Source: Bradyrhizobium sp. CCBAU 53338 (GTDB lineage Bacteria; Pseudomonadota; Alphaproteobacteria; Rhizobiales; Xanthobacteraceae). From it: a DNA stretch of 64,000 bases. The stretch covers positions 5,146,001 through 5,210,000 of the forward strand of contig NZ_CP030048.1 of the NCBI RefSeq assembly GCF_015291665.1, in the 5' to 3' direction. This document shows positions 56,732-64,000 of this stretch, one piece after another. The notes below the pieces were generated by a model, which saw only the letters and a program-made list of their open reading frames with translations, was not told where the DNA came from and made no database searches. Every line of letters begins with the position of its first letter. Within the stretch, counting starts at the first letter, position 1. The position numbers and the translations under genes were made by a program.

Positions 56732-59098
56732 TCATATCGCCGGCTTATCCGGGCCCTGAAGCCTGGCGTGCAGATTGATCAGCCACATCGCGGTCGGACG
56801 CAGGATGAAGAGGTCGGCGACCAGGGCCGCCACCATCGAGAAGGCGCTGAGCCAGCCGAACAGCCGCAGCGACGGCAGGTCCGAGAAGACCGTGACCACG
56901 AGGCCGCAGGCCAGCACCACCGTGGTCAGGATCAGCGCCGGGCCGACCAGCACGGTCGCGCGCTCCACCGCGAGTGCCGAACCGACGCCGGGCTTGCTCT
57001 CGAGCCGCAGGCGGTTGAGGAAGTGGATGGTTGCGGACAGGCCAAGGCCGAACGAGACGGTGAGCGCCACCACGCTGGCGAATTGCAGCCCCTCGCCCAT
57101 CGCCCACAGCACGGTTCCCGACATCACCACCGGGAAGATGCCCGGCAGGATGCAGGCGAACATCACCACCCAGGAGCGGAAGGCGAGACCGATGAAGATC
57201 GCGACCAGCGCGAATTCGACGGTGAGGCCGCGGTTCAGCTTCTCGATCATGCCGGCCGAGTTGCGCGCGGCGATGGCGGCAAGACCCGTGACGGCGATCT
57301 CGTAGCCGGGATGCTTCTTGCGGACGGCGTCGAGCTCGGTGTCGAGCTTGTCGACGATCGGCAGGAGCTGGCTGGAGTCCTTGTCCGGCACGCGGCCGGC
57401 CACGACCACCGCGTCCTGCTGGGCGTCGATGAAGCGCCGCACCAGATGCTCGGGAATGACGTTGACGTATTCCTTCAGGGTCGCGACGTCGTCGCTGCCG
57501 GCCTTTTCTGCCAGCCAGCGGCGCAGCGTCTCCAGCGACCAGACATTGCCGACGCCGGCCGCCTTCTCCACGGTCGCGTGGACATCTGCGATGGTTTGCA
57601 GCGTCTCCGGCGAATAGAGCGATTCACCCTTGGGGAACTGGATCAGGACGTTGACCGGATTGGCGCCGGTCAGCTTGGCGTCGAGCCGGTTGCTGGCGGC
57701 CACCGCCTGACGCTTGTCGGGCACCTGGTCGGCGAGCCGGTAGCGCGGCTGAAGATTGGCGTAGACGACGCCGAGGCTGGCGACGAACAGCAGTGCGATC
57801 AGGCTGAACAGGCCGGGCCGGCCGACCATGCGCACCGCGATCCAGTAGCAGAAATTGCGCAGCGCCTGCACGCCGGCATCGGCGCTCTGGAACTTGACCG
57901 CAAAGACCTTCTCGTTGCGCACGAACAGCACGCCGAACACCGGCACCAGCGACAGCACCGTCACCAGCGCGATGATGGTCGCGGCGAGCCCCGCCTCGCC
58001 GAACTTGCGGATCAGATCCGAATCGGAGAACTGCAGCGCGATGAAGGAAATGCCGGCGGTGCCGTGCGTCAGCACGCAGGCCGGGCCGACCACCAGCACG
58101 GCGTTCTTGAACGCGGTGAACTTGTCCTGGCCCGCGATCAGCCGGTCGCGCGCGGCGAAGGTGAGCTGCATCGAGTCCGAGAACGAGATCACCATGATGA
58201 GCGGCGTCATCACGTTCAGGAACATGTTGAGATTGAAATTGGCCCAGCCGAGCGCGCCGAGCGCGATCAGGATCGCGATCATCGGCGGAAACGCCGCGAC
58301 CACCATGAACGAGATCTTGCGGAAGAAGATGATCGCGATGATGCAGCCGGCGAGGATGCCGAGAATGTTGTAGGTGAGGCCGTCGCGCTCGACCGCATTG
58401 CGGATTTCGAGCTGCATCACCGGCACGCCGGAGAGCTGCACGCTGAGCCCGGTGTCGCCGAGATCTTCCTTCATCAGCGCGCGGATGTCGCCGACGGTCT
58501 TGCCGAGCTTGCTGGAGGCGACCACCTCCGGATCGAGCGAGAGCACGATCAGCGCGAGCGTGCCGTCCTCCGACAGCAGCTTGCCGCGGATGATCTCGTT
58601 GTTTTTGACCGTTTCGATGAATCGGTCATAGGCCGCGCCCTCGGGCAGTTCGGCCGGGAACAGCGCGGCCGGCAGCTTGCCCGGCGCCGGCGCTTGGCGC
58701 GCCGAGAACAGCGAGACCAGGCCGCGGGTACCCTCGACCAGCTGCAGATCGGTGACGAAGTCGCGCAGCTTCTCGAGGTTATTCCGCGCCAGCAGGGTCT
58801 TGCCCTCGACCACGACGAGGACGTCGAATTCCTCGGCCGGGAACTTCTTGGTCACCTCTTCGTACTGGCGGAATTCGCGGGTGTTGGAGCGGAACAGCTG
58901 CGACAGCGAATCGTCGATCTTGATCCGCTCGATGCCGAACACGGCACCGACGATCAGCGCCAGCAGGATGATGCAGGAGACGATCGGTGCGCGGACGGCG
59001 ATCAGCCCGAGACGCTCAAGCCCGAAGGCAATGGAGGACGCGGGCCCCTGTTCGACCTTGTCGACATGAACCTCACTCTCGCTGTGCTTTTCGAGCAT
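56732..59098 (-). CDS. RND superfamily exporter (MMPL/HpnN-like)
   Basis: This 788-residue inner-membrane protein has two RND halves, each with a periplasmic domain (residues about 60-230 and 440-600) followed by a five-helix bundle. The second bundle carries FGLGLSATIHFLNRL, and the first FSDSMQLTFAARDR. It resembles the HpnN/MMPL group (COG1033) but is not the typical HpnN, which lies at 41191. Lipid or hopanoid export is plausible by location, upstream of hpnC, but unproven. Confidence 0.85.
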   Translation of the reverse strand: MLEKHSESEVHVDKVEQGPASSIAFGLERLGLIAVRAPIVSCIILLALIVGAVFGIERIKIDDSLSQLFRSNTREFRQYEEVTKKFPAEEFDVLVVVEGKTLLARNNLEKLRDFVTDLQLVEGTRGLVSLFSARQAPAPGKLPAALFPAELPEGAAYDRFIETVKNNEIIRGKLLSEDGTLALIVLSLDPEVVASSKLGKTVGDIRALMKEDLGDTGLSVQLSGVPVMQLEIRNAVERDGLTYNILGILAGCIIAIIFFRKISFMVVAAFPPMIAILIALGALGWANFNLNMFLNVMTPLIMVISFSDSMQLTFAARDRLIAGQDKFTAFKNAVLVVGPACVLTHGTAGISFIALQFSDSDLIRKFGEAGLAATIIALVTVLSLVPVFGVLFVRNEKVFAVKFQSADAGVQALRNFCYWIAVRMVGRPGLFSLIALLFVASLGVVYANLQPRYRLADQVPDKRQAVAASNRLDAKLTGANPVNVLIQFPKGESLYSPETLQTIADVHATVEKAAGVGNVWSLETLRRWLAEKAGSDDVATLKEYVNVIPEHLVRRFIDAQQDAVVVAGRVPDKDSSQLLPIVDKLDTELDAVRKKHPGYEIAVTGLAAIAARNSAGMIEKLNRGLTVEFALVAIFIGLAFRSWVVMFACILPGIFPVVMSGTVLWAMGEGLQFASVVALTVSFGLGLSATIHFLNRLRLESKPGVGSALAVERATVLVGPALILTTVVLACGLVVTVFSDLPSLRLFGWLSAFSMVAALVADLFILRPTAMWLINLHARLQGPDKPAI

Positions 59099-59303
59099 GC
59101 CTTGTCCAGTTCCTAAATCGGCTCTAGCTGTGAGCTTATTGCGCCGCGCGAACGGCTTGAAAACGCCATACCAATGGGAGGCTTGCCCGTTGAAAATGCG
59201 CGGAAAATCGCCGGCAGCGGTTTAGCAGGTCAATCACCCCTCTCGCAAGCACACCGGCGGTCTCCGAATCAATCAAGATGCGGCGATTTTGCTGGAATGC
59301 CCG

Positions 59304-60089
59304 TCATTCGGGCAAAGCCGTGCCAATTCGACGCGGCGCACGGTCGGCACTCTCGTCCTTGAGCGCCACACCGGTGACCTCCCGCGCCAGCCCTTCGCGG
59401 ACGAGCCAGGCAATCTTGTGGGCCGCCTCGTCATGGCTCAACCCAGCCTTGTGGATGTTCGACACGCAGTTGCGCCCGGCATCGGTCAGGCCGGGCCTTG
59501 GCGCGAAGGTCAGATAGGCCCCGAGGCTGTCGGGCGCCGACAGGCCCGGCCGCTCGCCGATCAGCATCAAAACCATGCGGGCGCCGATGATAGCCCCGAT
59601 CTCGTCGCCGAGCGCAACTCGCGCGCCTGAGGCGACGACGACGTGGTCGATCGCGACAGCCTCGCCCTCGCCCAGCAGCGGCAGCAGGCTTTGCAGCAGC
59701 GCGACGGCATGGGCGTGGATCGCGGCGGCCGACAATCCATCGCCGATGACGATCGCAAGCTGGCACGGCGCTGTGATGCCATCCGCCAGCGCCGCAGCGG
59801 AAGCGGCATCGAGCTGCCGTCCGAGATCCGGCCGGCGTAGATAATCTGCGCGATCGGCGGCCCGGCTCCTGACCTCGGCGACCGCAAGGCCGAGCGCCCT
59901 CACCCCGGCCGCCAGATGCGGCGCATCGAAGACGGCATGCACGGCATCGCGAGCGCGGGCGTGGGCCAGCGTGAAATCGAGCAGCGGTTTTGTCGGCAGG
60001 CTCGCGCCGCTCCGCCCAAGCGCGACGCGCGCAGGCGTGAACGATTTCAAGTCGACGGTCGGGCGGGCCGGAACGGGCTTGTCGCTCAT
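59304..60089 (-). CDS. eutC: Ethanolamine ammonia-lyase small subunit (EutC)
   Basis: This 261-residue protein is the light subunit of the B12-dependent ethanolamine ammonia-lyase (ethanolamine to acetaldehyde and ammonia). Family segments [16 protein letters not shown] near the start ([19 protein letters not shown]), [40 protein letters not shown] and [20 protein letters not shown] are present. Its ATG overlaps the hpnP stop by 4 bases (ATGA), so it is translated in coupling with hpnP, while eutB is one gene farther upstream. Confidence 0.92.
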   Translation of the reverse strand: MSDKPVPARPTVDLKSFTPARVALGRSGASLPTKPLLDFTLAHARARDAVHAVFDAPHLAAGVRALGLAVAEVRSRAADRADYLRRPDLGRQLDAASAAALADGITAPCQLAIVIGDGLSAAAIHAHAVALLQSLLPLLGEGEAVAIDHVVVASGARVALGDEIGAIIGARMVLMLIGERPGLSAPDSLGAYLTFAPRPGLTDAGRNCVSNIHKAGLSHDEAAHKIAWLVREGLAREVTGVALKDESADRAPRRIGTALPE

Positions 60090-61672
60090 TCGGCGGGAAC
60101 GGACGCTTCGCGCAGCCGGATCGAATAGTTCGAGGCGTTCTGCCTGCCGCTCGTGGCCGCGCGCGCGAAGGTGATGAGATGATGCGCGATCATGGTGCAG
60201 CCGATCAGGCCCTCCATGTCACCGCGCCGGAGCCGCCCCAGCGCGAATTTCCAGAACACGCGCCTGTAGTCGCCGAGCACGCCGACCTTCCAGAAGATGT
60301 TGCGCAGCATGACGAGGCCGCGCTTGATGTTCGGCCAGGTCTTCATCTCGTCCGGCACCGGCATCTTCAGGCGGTGCACATAGACGTTGTCACATTGATA
60401 CTGGAAGCGTTCGTAAACCTTCTCGGGCTCGTAGGCCACGCTCATGGCGTGCTTCCAGGATGCGACGACCTCGTCGTAAGGCAACAGGAAGTCGACGTTG
60501 GAATCGCGCCCCTCATCGTCGACCAGACGCCCTTCCTTTGCCAGTCGGTCCCACAGGGGCGTCTTCGGCAGCGCCTGAAGCAGGTTGATGGTGAGCAGCG
60601 GAATCCGGGACTCCTCGACGAAGGCCAGCAGCGCATCCGACGTGTTCGGCTTGTCGGTGTCGAGCCCCATGATGATGCCGGACACCACCTCCATGCCGTA
60701 GGAGTTGATGGTGCGCACGCCTTCGAGGATCGGGACCATCATGTTGTGGTCCTTGTGCATCGCCTTCAGCGCGTCCGGGTCCGGTGTCTCGATGCCGCAG
60801 AAGATCGTGATGAAGTAAGCCTCACGCATCTTCTTGAGAATCTCCGGCCGCTTGGCGATGTTGAGCGTCGCCTCGCAGGCAAGCCGCATCACATAGCCGG
60901 TCTTCTTCTGCCATTCGATCAGATGCGGCAGCAGATCCATCGCCGCCTTGCGATTGCCGATGAAATTGTCGTCGACGAAGTAGACCGTGTCGGTCATGCC
61001 GCATTCGCGCAGGCGGTCGAGCTCGGCGATGATTTGTTCCGGCGCCTTGATACGCGGATTGCGGCCATAAAGGCCGGGGATGTCGCAGAACTCGCACTCA
61101 TAGGGACAGCCGCTGGAATACTGGATGCTGCCGAGGAAGTAGCGCTTCACGTCGGCGAGCTCATAGGCCGGGATCGGAAACTCCGTCATCGGCACGCGGT
61201 CTTTGGTCGTGAGCACGACCTGCTGCTCGGGGCGCGAGGTGTCGCGCGACAGGATTTCGAGCAGCTGATTGGTGGCGTCGCCGAGCTCGCCGACATGAAG
61301 ATAGTCGAACGAAGGATAGTAGTCGGGGCAGGCGCTGACCGAGGGGCCGCCGAGCGCAACCGGCAGGTCGAACTCATGGGCGCGGCGGCAGATATCGTTC
61401 ATCTGCTGGCGCTGGATGTGCATGCCGCTGACGAAGACGGCCTCCGCCCATTCGAACTCCTCCTTCGTGGTGCTGCGGAGATTCTCGTCGACGAATTTGA
61501 CCTGCCACTCCTTCGGCAGATAAGCCGCGAGCAGCAGCAGACCCTGCGGCGGCATGAAGGCGCGGACGCCGTCGGTCAGCGGATAAGCGTGCTCAAAAGT
61601 TCCGAACGACGAGGTGTAACGGGGAAAGACACAGAGAATATGCCGGCTCGTTCCGTTGCTTTCAGCGCGCAT
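60086..61672 (-). CDS. hpnP: HpnP, hopanoid C-2 methylase (B12 radical SAM)
   Basis: This 528-residue protein has an N-terminal B12-binding-like domain (about 15-150) and a radical-SAM core with CxxxCxxC at Cys189, Cys193 and Cys196 ([18 protein letters not shown]). The C-terminus [22 protein letters not shown] matches HpnP as I recall it. The enzyme adds a methyl group at C-2 to give 2-methylhopanoids. The start at 61672 follows a GGGGGAAG ribosome binding site. It lies between eutB and eutC, overlapping eutC (ATGA). No EcfG-type promoter was found upstream. Confidence 0.85.
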   Translation of the reverse strand: MRAESNGTSRHILCVFPRYTSSFGTFEHAYPLTDGVRAFMPPQGLLLLAAYLPKEWQVKFVDENLRSTTKEEFEWAEAVFVSGMHIQRQQMNDICRRAHEFDLPVALGGPSVSACPDYYPSFDYLHVGELGDATNQLLEILSRDTSRPEQQVVLTTKDRVPMTEFPIPAYELADVKRYFLGSIQYSSGCPYECEFCDIPGLYGRNPRIKAPEQIIAELDRLRECGMTDTVYFVDDNFIGNRKAAMDLLPHLIEWQKKTGYVMRLACEATLNIAKRPEILKKMREAYFITIFCGIETPDPDALKAMHKDHNMMVPILEGVRTINSYGMEVVSGIIMGLDTDKPNTSDALLAFVEESRIPLLTINLLQALPKTPLWDRLAKEGRLVDDEGRDSNVDFLLPYDEVVASWKHAMSVAYEPEKVYERFQYQCDNVYVHRLKMPVPDEMKTWPNIKRGLVMLRNIFWKVGVLGDYRRVFWKFALGRLRRGDMEGLIGCTMIAHHLITFARAATSGRQNASNYSIRLREASVPAE

Positions 61673-61844
61673 CGAACTTCCCCCAACCACGTTCCAGGAA
61701 CGGTACTGACGAGGTCTCCAGACACATAGCGTAACGCTGCAACCGGAATTCCTCAATATTGTGGCACCGAACTAATTCTTGAGACGCGCCAATGGTTTCC
61801 CCGGTTCACGCCGGCGCGTGGAAGTTTTTTAGCCGGTTTTCGCG

Positions 61845-63227
61845 CTACGCGATCAGGCGGGAGGCAAAATCGGGCAACAGGCCTGCGTCACCGGCAAGCC
61901 GGAAGTCGGCGCCGGCAATTCCGCTCTGAACCAGCCAGTCGTCGAACTCGGGCGCGCGGGCCGCACCGAAGACCTCGCGCACATAGAGCGCGTCGTGGAA
62001 GGAGGTGGACTGGTAGTTCAGCATGACATCGTCGGCGCCGGGGACACCCATGATGAAAGTGACGCCGGCAGCGGCGAGCAGCGTCAGCAGATTGTCCATG
62101 TCGTCCTGGTCCGCTTCGGCATGGTTGGTGTAGCAGATGTCGATGCCGAGCGGCAGGCCGAGCAGCTTGCCGCAAAAATGGTCTTCCAATCCCGCCCGGA
62201 TGATCTCCTTGCCGTCGTAGAGATATTCCGGACCGATGAAGCCGACCACGCTGTTGACCAGCAATGGCGCGAACGCGCGGGCGACCGCATAGGCACGCGC
62301 CTCGCAGGTCTGCTGGTCGATGCCGTGATGCGCACCCGCCGACAGCGCCGAGCCCTGGCCGGTTTCGAAATACATGACGTTCTCGCCGACCGTCCCGCGC
62401 TTCTGCGACAGGCCGGCGTCGTGCGCCTCCTTCAGCAGTGCGAGGTCGATGCCGAAGCTGCGGTTGGCGGCCTCGGTGCCGGCGACCGACTGGAAGACGA
62501 GGTCGACGGGCACGCCCTGCCCGATCAGCGACAACGTCGTCGTGACATGGGTCAGCACGCATCCCTGCGTCGGGATTTTCAGCCGCGCGATGATCTCGTC
62601 CAGGAGCCGCAGCAATTGCGCGATCACGGCCGGATCGTCGCTCGCGGGATTGATGCCGATGCAGGCATCGCCGGCCCCGAGCAGCAGGCCGTCGAGGATC
62701 GAGGCGGTGATGCCCCTGGCATCGTCGAAGGGATGGTTCGGTTGAAGCCGCGTGCTCATCCGGCCCTTCAGGCCGATGGTGTTGCGGAAGGCGGTCGTGA
62801 CCCGGCATTTCCGCGCCGCCAGGATCAGGTCCTGGTTGCGCATCAGCTTCGAGACCGCGGCGGCCATCTCCGGCGTGATGCCGGTCGCGAGCTTGCGCAG
62901 GGACTCCGGCGTGGCGGCATCCGACAGCAGCCAGTCGCGGAAGGCTCCGACAGTCAGGGAGGCCACGGGCGCAAAGGCTTTGGCGTCATGGCTGTCGATG
63001 ACGAGACGGGTGACCTCGTCGGCCTCATAGGGGATGACGGCTTCGTTCAGGAACTGACTTAAGGGAACGTCCGCCAGGGCCATTCGCGCGGCGATCATCT
63101 GCTCGGCGCTGCCAGCGGCAATGCCGGCCAGCCGGTCGCCGGAGCGCGGCGGCGCCGCCTTGGCGAGCAGGTCGCGCAGGTCGGGGAAGGTGTAGGTCGT
63201 GGCGTCGATGGCGTGGCGGTAGACCAA
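61845..63227 (-). CDS. eutB: Ethanolamine ammonia-lyase large subunit (EutB)
   Basis: This 460-residue catalytic subunit has family segments YRHAIDATTYTFPDLRDLLAKA, LKGRMSTRLQPNHPFDDARG, YFETGQGSALSAGAHHGIDQ and MGVPGADDVMLNYQSTSFHD. Start: TTG at 63227, giving MVYRH, is preferred because GGAGGGG lies just before it and the family starts with a YRH-like sequence; another TTG at 63266 would add 13 residues. It is the first gene of the eutB-hpnP-eutC group, with 172 bases between eutB and hpnP. Confidence 0.9.
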   Translation of the reverse strand: MVYRHAIDATTYTFPDLRDLLAKAAPPRSGDRLAGIAAGSAEQMIAARMALADVPLSQFLNEAVIPYEADEVTRLVIDSHDAKAFAPVASLTVGAFRDWLLSDAATPESLRKLATGITPEMAAAVSKLMRNQDLILAARKCRVTTAFRNTIGLKGRMSTRLQPNHPFDDARGITASILDGLLLGAGDACIGINPASDDPAVIAQLLRLLDEIIARLKIPTQGCVLTHVTTTLSLIGQGVPVDLVFQSVAGTEAANRSFGIDLALLKEAHDAGLSQKRGTVGENVMYFETGQGSALSAGAHHGIDQQTCEARAYAVARAFAPLLVNSVVGFIGPEYLYDGKEIIRAGLEDHFCGKLLGLPLGIDICYTNHAEADQDDMDNLLTLLAAAGVTFIMGVPGADDVMLNYQSTSFHDALYVREVFGAARAPEFDDWLVQSGIAGADFRLAGDAGLLPDFASRLIA

Positions 63228-63447
63228 AGGCCCCTCCGGGATTCGTCGGCCAGTGACCGACTCCAAGCGATCTCGAGACTATACCTTCGTATCAAGACGC
63301 TGAAATATCTTACCTTTCCTTCGGCCAGGAACGAAGGGGGCCAACCGCCGCGTTAACGCCACGTCCATCTTCATTCTGCATAGTTTTGTATCAATTTCAC
63401 TCGACCGCGCGCACCGGCCGCTCCCGGCCACTCGGGCCCTGAACACC

Positions 63448-64000
63448 ATGCAAGTCAATCGATCTGGGAATACTGCCGGCCTGGCAGGCCGTTTCACGCT
63501 GGCCATCAAGCTCTATGCGATCTTCGCGCTGTTCGCCCTGCTGACGGCGGCGATCGCGATGCTGTCCGACTACAACAGTCGCCGCGGCGCCGAATTGACC
63601 AGCGCGATCGAGACGGCCAACGCGGCCGCGCTCAACGTCGAGCGCGTCAACTCGCTGGTCTATGCGGTCGTGATGGAGTCGCGCGGCATCTACATGTCGA
63701 CCGAACCGGCCGTGGTGAAGAAATACGGCGACGGCCTGCTCAAGCTCAACAATCGGATCCTGGGCGTCGTGAAGGGCTGGGAGAGCATCGTCCAGGCTGA
63801 CGACGCCGAGCAGTTCGCCACCTTCAAGAAGCGCATCGAGCAGTTCGTCGACTTCCGCAAGGAGCTGGTGCGCCGCGGCGTCGAGATCAATGCCGCCGCG
63901 GGGCGCGAATGGGGCGACAACGACGCCAACCGCGCCGTACGCTCGGCGCTGAACAAGGACCTCGAGGCGCTGTCCAAGGTCTATGCCGAGCGTGCAAGGC
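63448..64000 (+). CDS. Methyl-accepting chemotaxis protein, N-terminal part
   Basis: The gene starts with ATG at 63448 and stays open to the window end (184 codons). The visible part has a membrane helix (about 18-40, LAIKLYAIFALFALLTAAIAML) and the start of a periplasmic four-helix-type sensor (VNSLVYAVVMESRGIYMST, ESIVQADDAEQFATFKKRIE) as found in Bradyrhizobium chemoreceptors. The signalling domain lies beyond the window. The ligand is unknown. A GGAAC...CGTT pair upstream has an 18-base spacer and is not called a promoter. Confidence 0.8.
   Translation, partial: MQVNRSGNTAGLAGRFTLAIKLYAIFALFALLTAAIAMLSDYNSRRGAELTSAIETANAAALNVERVNSLVYAVVMESRGIYMSTEPAVVKKYGDGLLKLNNRILGVVKGWESIVQADDAEQFATFKKRIEQFVDFRKELVRRGVEINAAAGREWGDNDANRAVRSALNKDLEALSKVYAERAR

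Noticed and set aside
61673..61800. EcfG-type promoter expected upstream of hpnP, which is under general-stress control in Rhodopseudomonas as I recall
   Set aside because: No GGAAC-N16/17-CGTT was found on the minus strand. A GGAAT...CGTT pair has only 11 bases between.
63328..63354. GGAAC ... CGTT pair upstream of the chemoreceptor gene, EcfG-like
   Set aside because: The spacer is 18 bases, outside the 16-17 of the consensus, so it is not called a promoter.

Overview
The window is high-GC chromosomal DNA from a Bradyrhizobium-like alphaproteobacterium (order Hyphomicrobiales), probably close to B. japonicum/diazoefficiens. The basis is a 2-methylhopanoid gene set, an ecfF-osrA sigma/anti-sigma pair whose anti-sigma cysteines fall at positions 129 and 179 as I recall for Bradyrhizobium OsrA, an alphaproteobacterial LexA box (GTTC-N7-GTTC), an EcfG-type general-stress promoter, and several palindromic repeats of the kind scattered through Bradyrhizobium genomes. 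All assignments come from reading the sequence; no database search was run.

Layout. 0-9.3 kb is a regulatory stretch: an ECF sigma/anti-sigma/subtilase operon on the minus strand, a membrane diguanylate cyclase plus DUF2336 protein behind an EcfG-type promoter, the ecfF-osrA pair, an exported low-complexity protein and an enoyl-CoA hydratase. 9.3-21.7 kb is metabolism and efflux: a CoA hydrolase/transferase, a TolC-type outer-membrane protein, an adenylate-kinase-like P-loop protein, an amidohydrolase, a CusA/CusB-like heavy-metal RND pump without its outer-membrane partner, a CaiB/BaiF CoA-transferase and an SDR. 21.8-30.4 kb is a DNA-damage block: imuA-imuB-dnaE2 on the minus strand, divergent from a radical-SAM protein and a DUF4130-UdgX fusion, with one LexA box between them. 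30.5-39.0 kb holds a PiT phosphate transporter, an M20 amidohydrolase, a GMC oxidoreductase, an alpha/beta hydrolase, and an exported metallophosphoesterase, a cupredoxin and a third ECF/anti-sigma pair.

39-63.2 kb is the hopanoid region. hpnO, a DUF2147 protein and hpnN are followed by divergent ispH-hpnH. An accessory insert (IS1182-family element, exported hypothetical gene, decayed REP-associated transposase flanked by two REPs) separates hpnH from hpnG. The minus-strand operon hpnC-hpnD-hpnE-shc-hpnG then makes presqualene diphosphate, hydroxysqualene, squalene, hopene and finally acts on the adenosylhopane side chain made by HpnH. A second RND exporter and an eutB-hpnP-eutC group follow, in which the C-2 hopanoid methylase lies between the two ethanolamine ammonia-lyase subunits and overlaps eutC. 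The window ends inside a methyl-accepting chemotaxis protein gene.

Best leads: the SOS-linked radical-SAM/UdgX pair, an in-frame palindromic element inside dnaE2, the internally deleted REP-RAYT unit, and the interleaving of hpnP with eutBC. No tRNA, rRNA or CRISPR array was seen.
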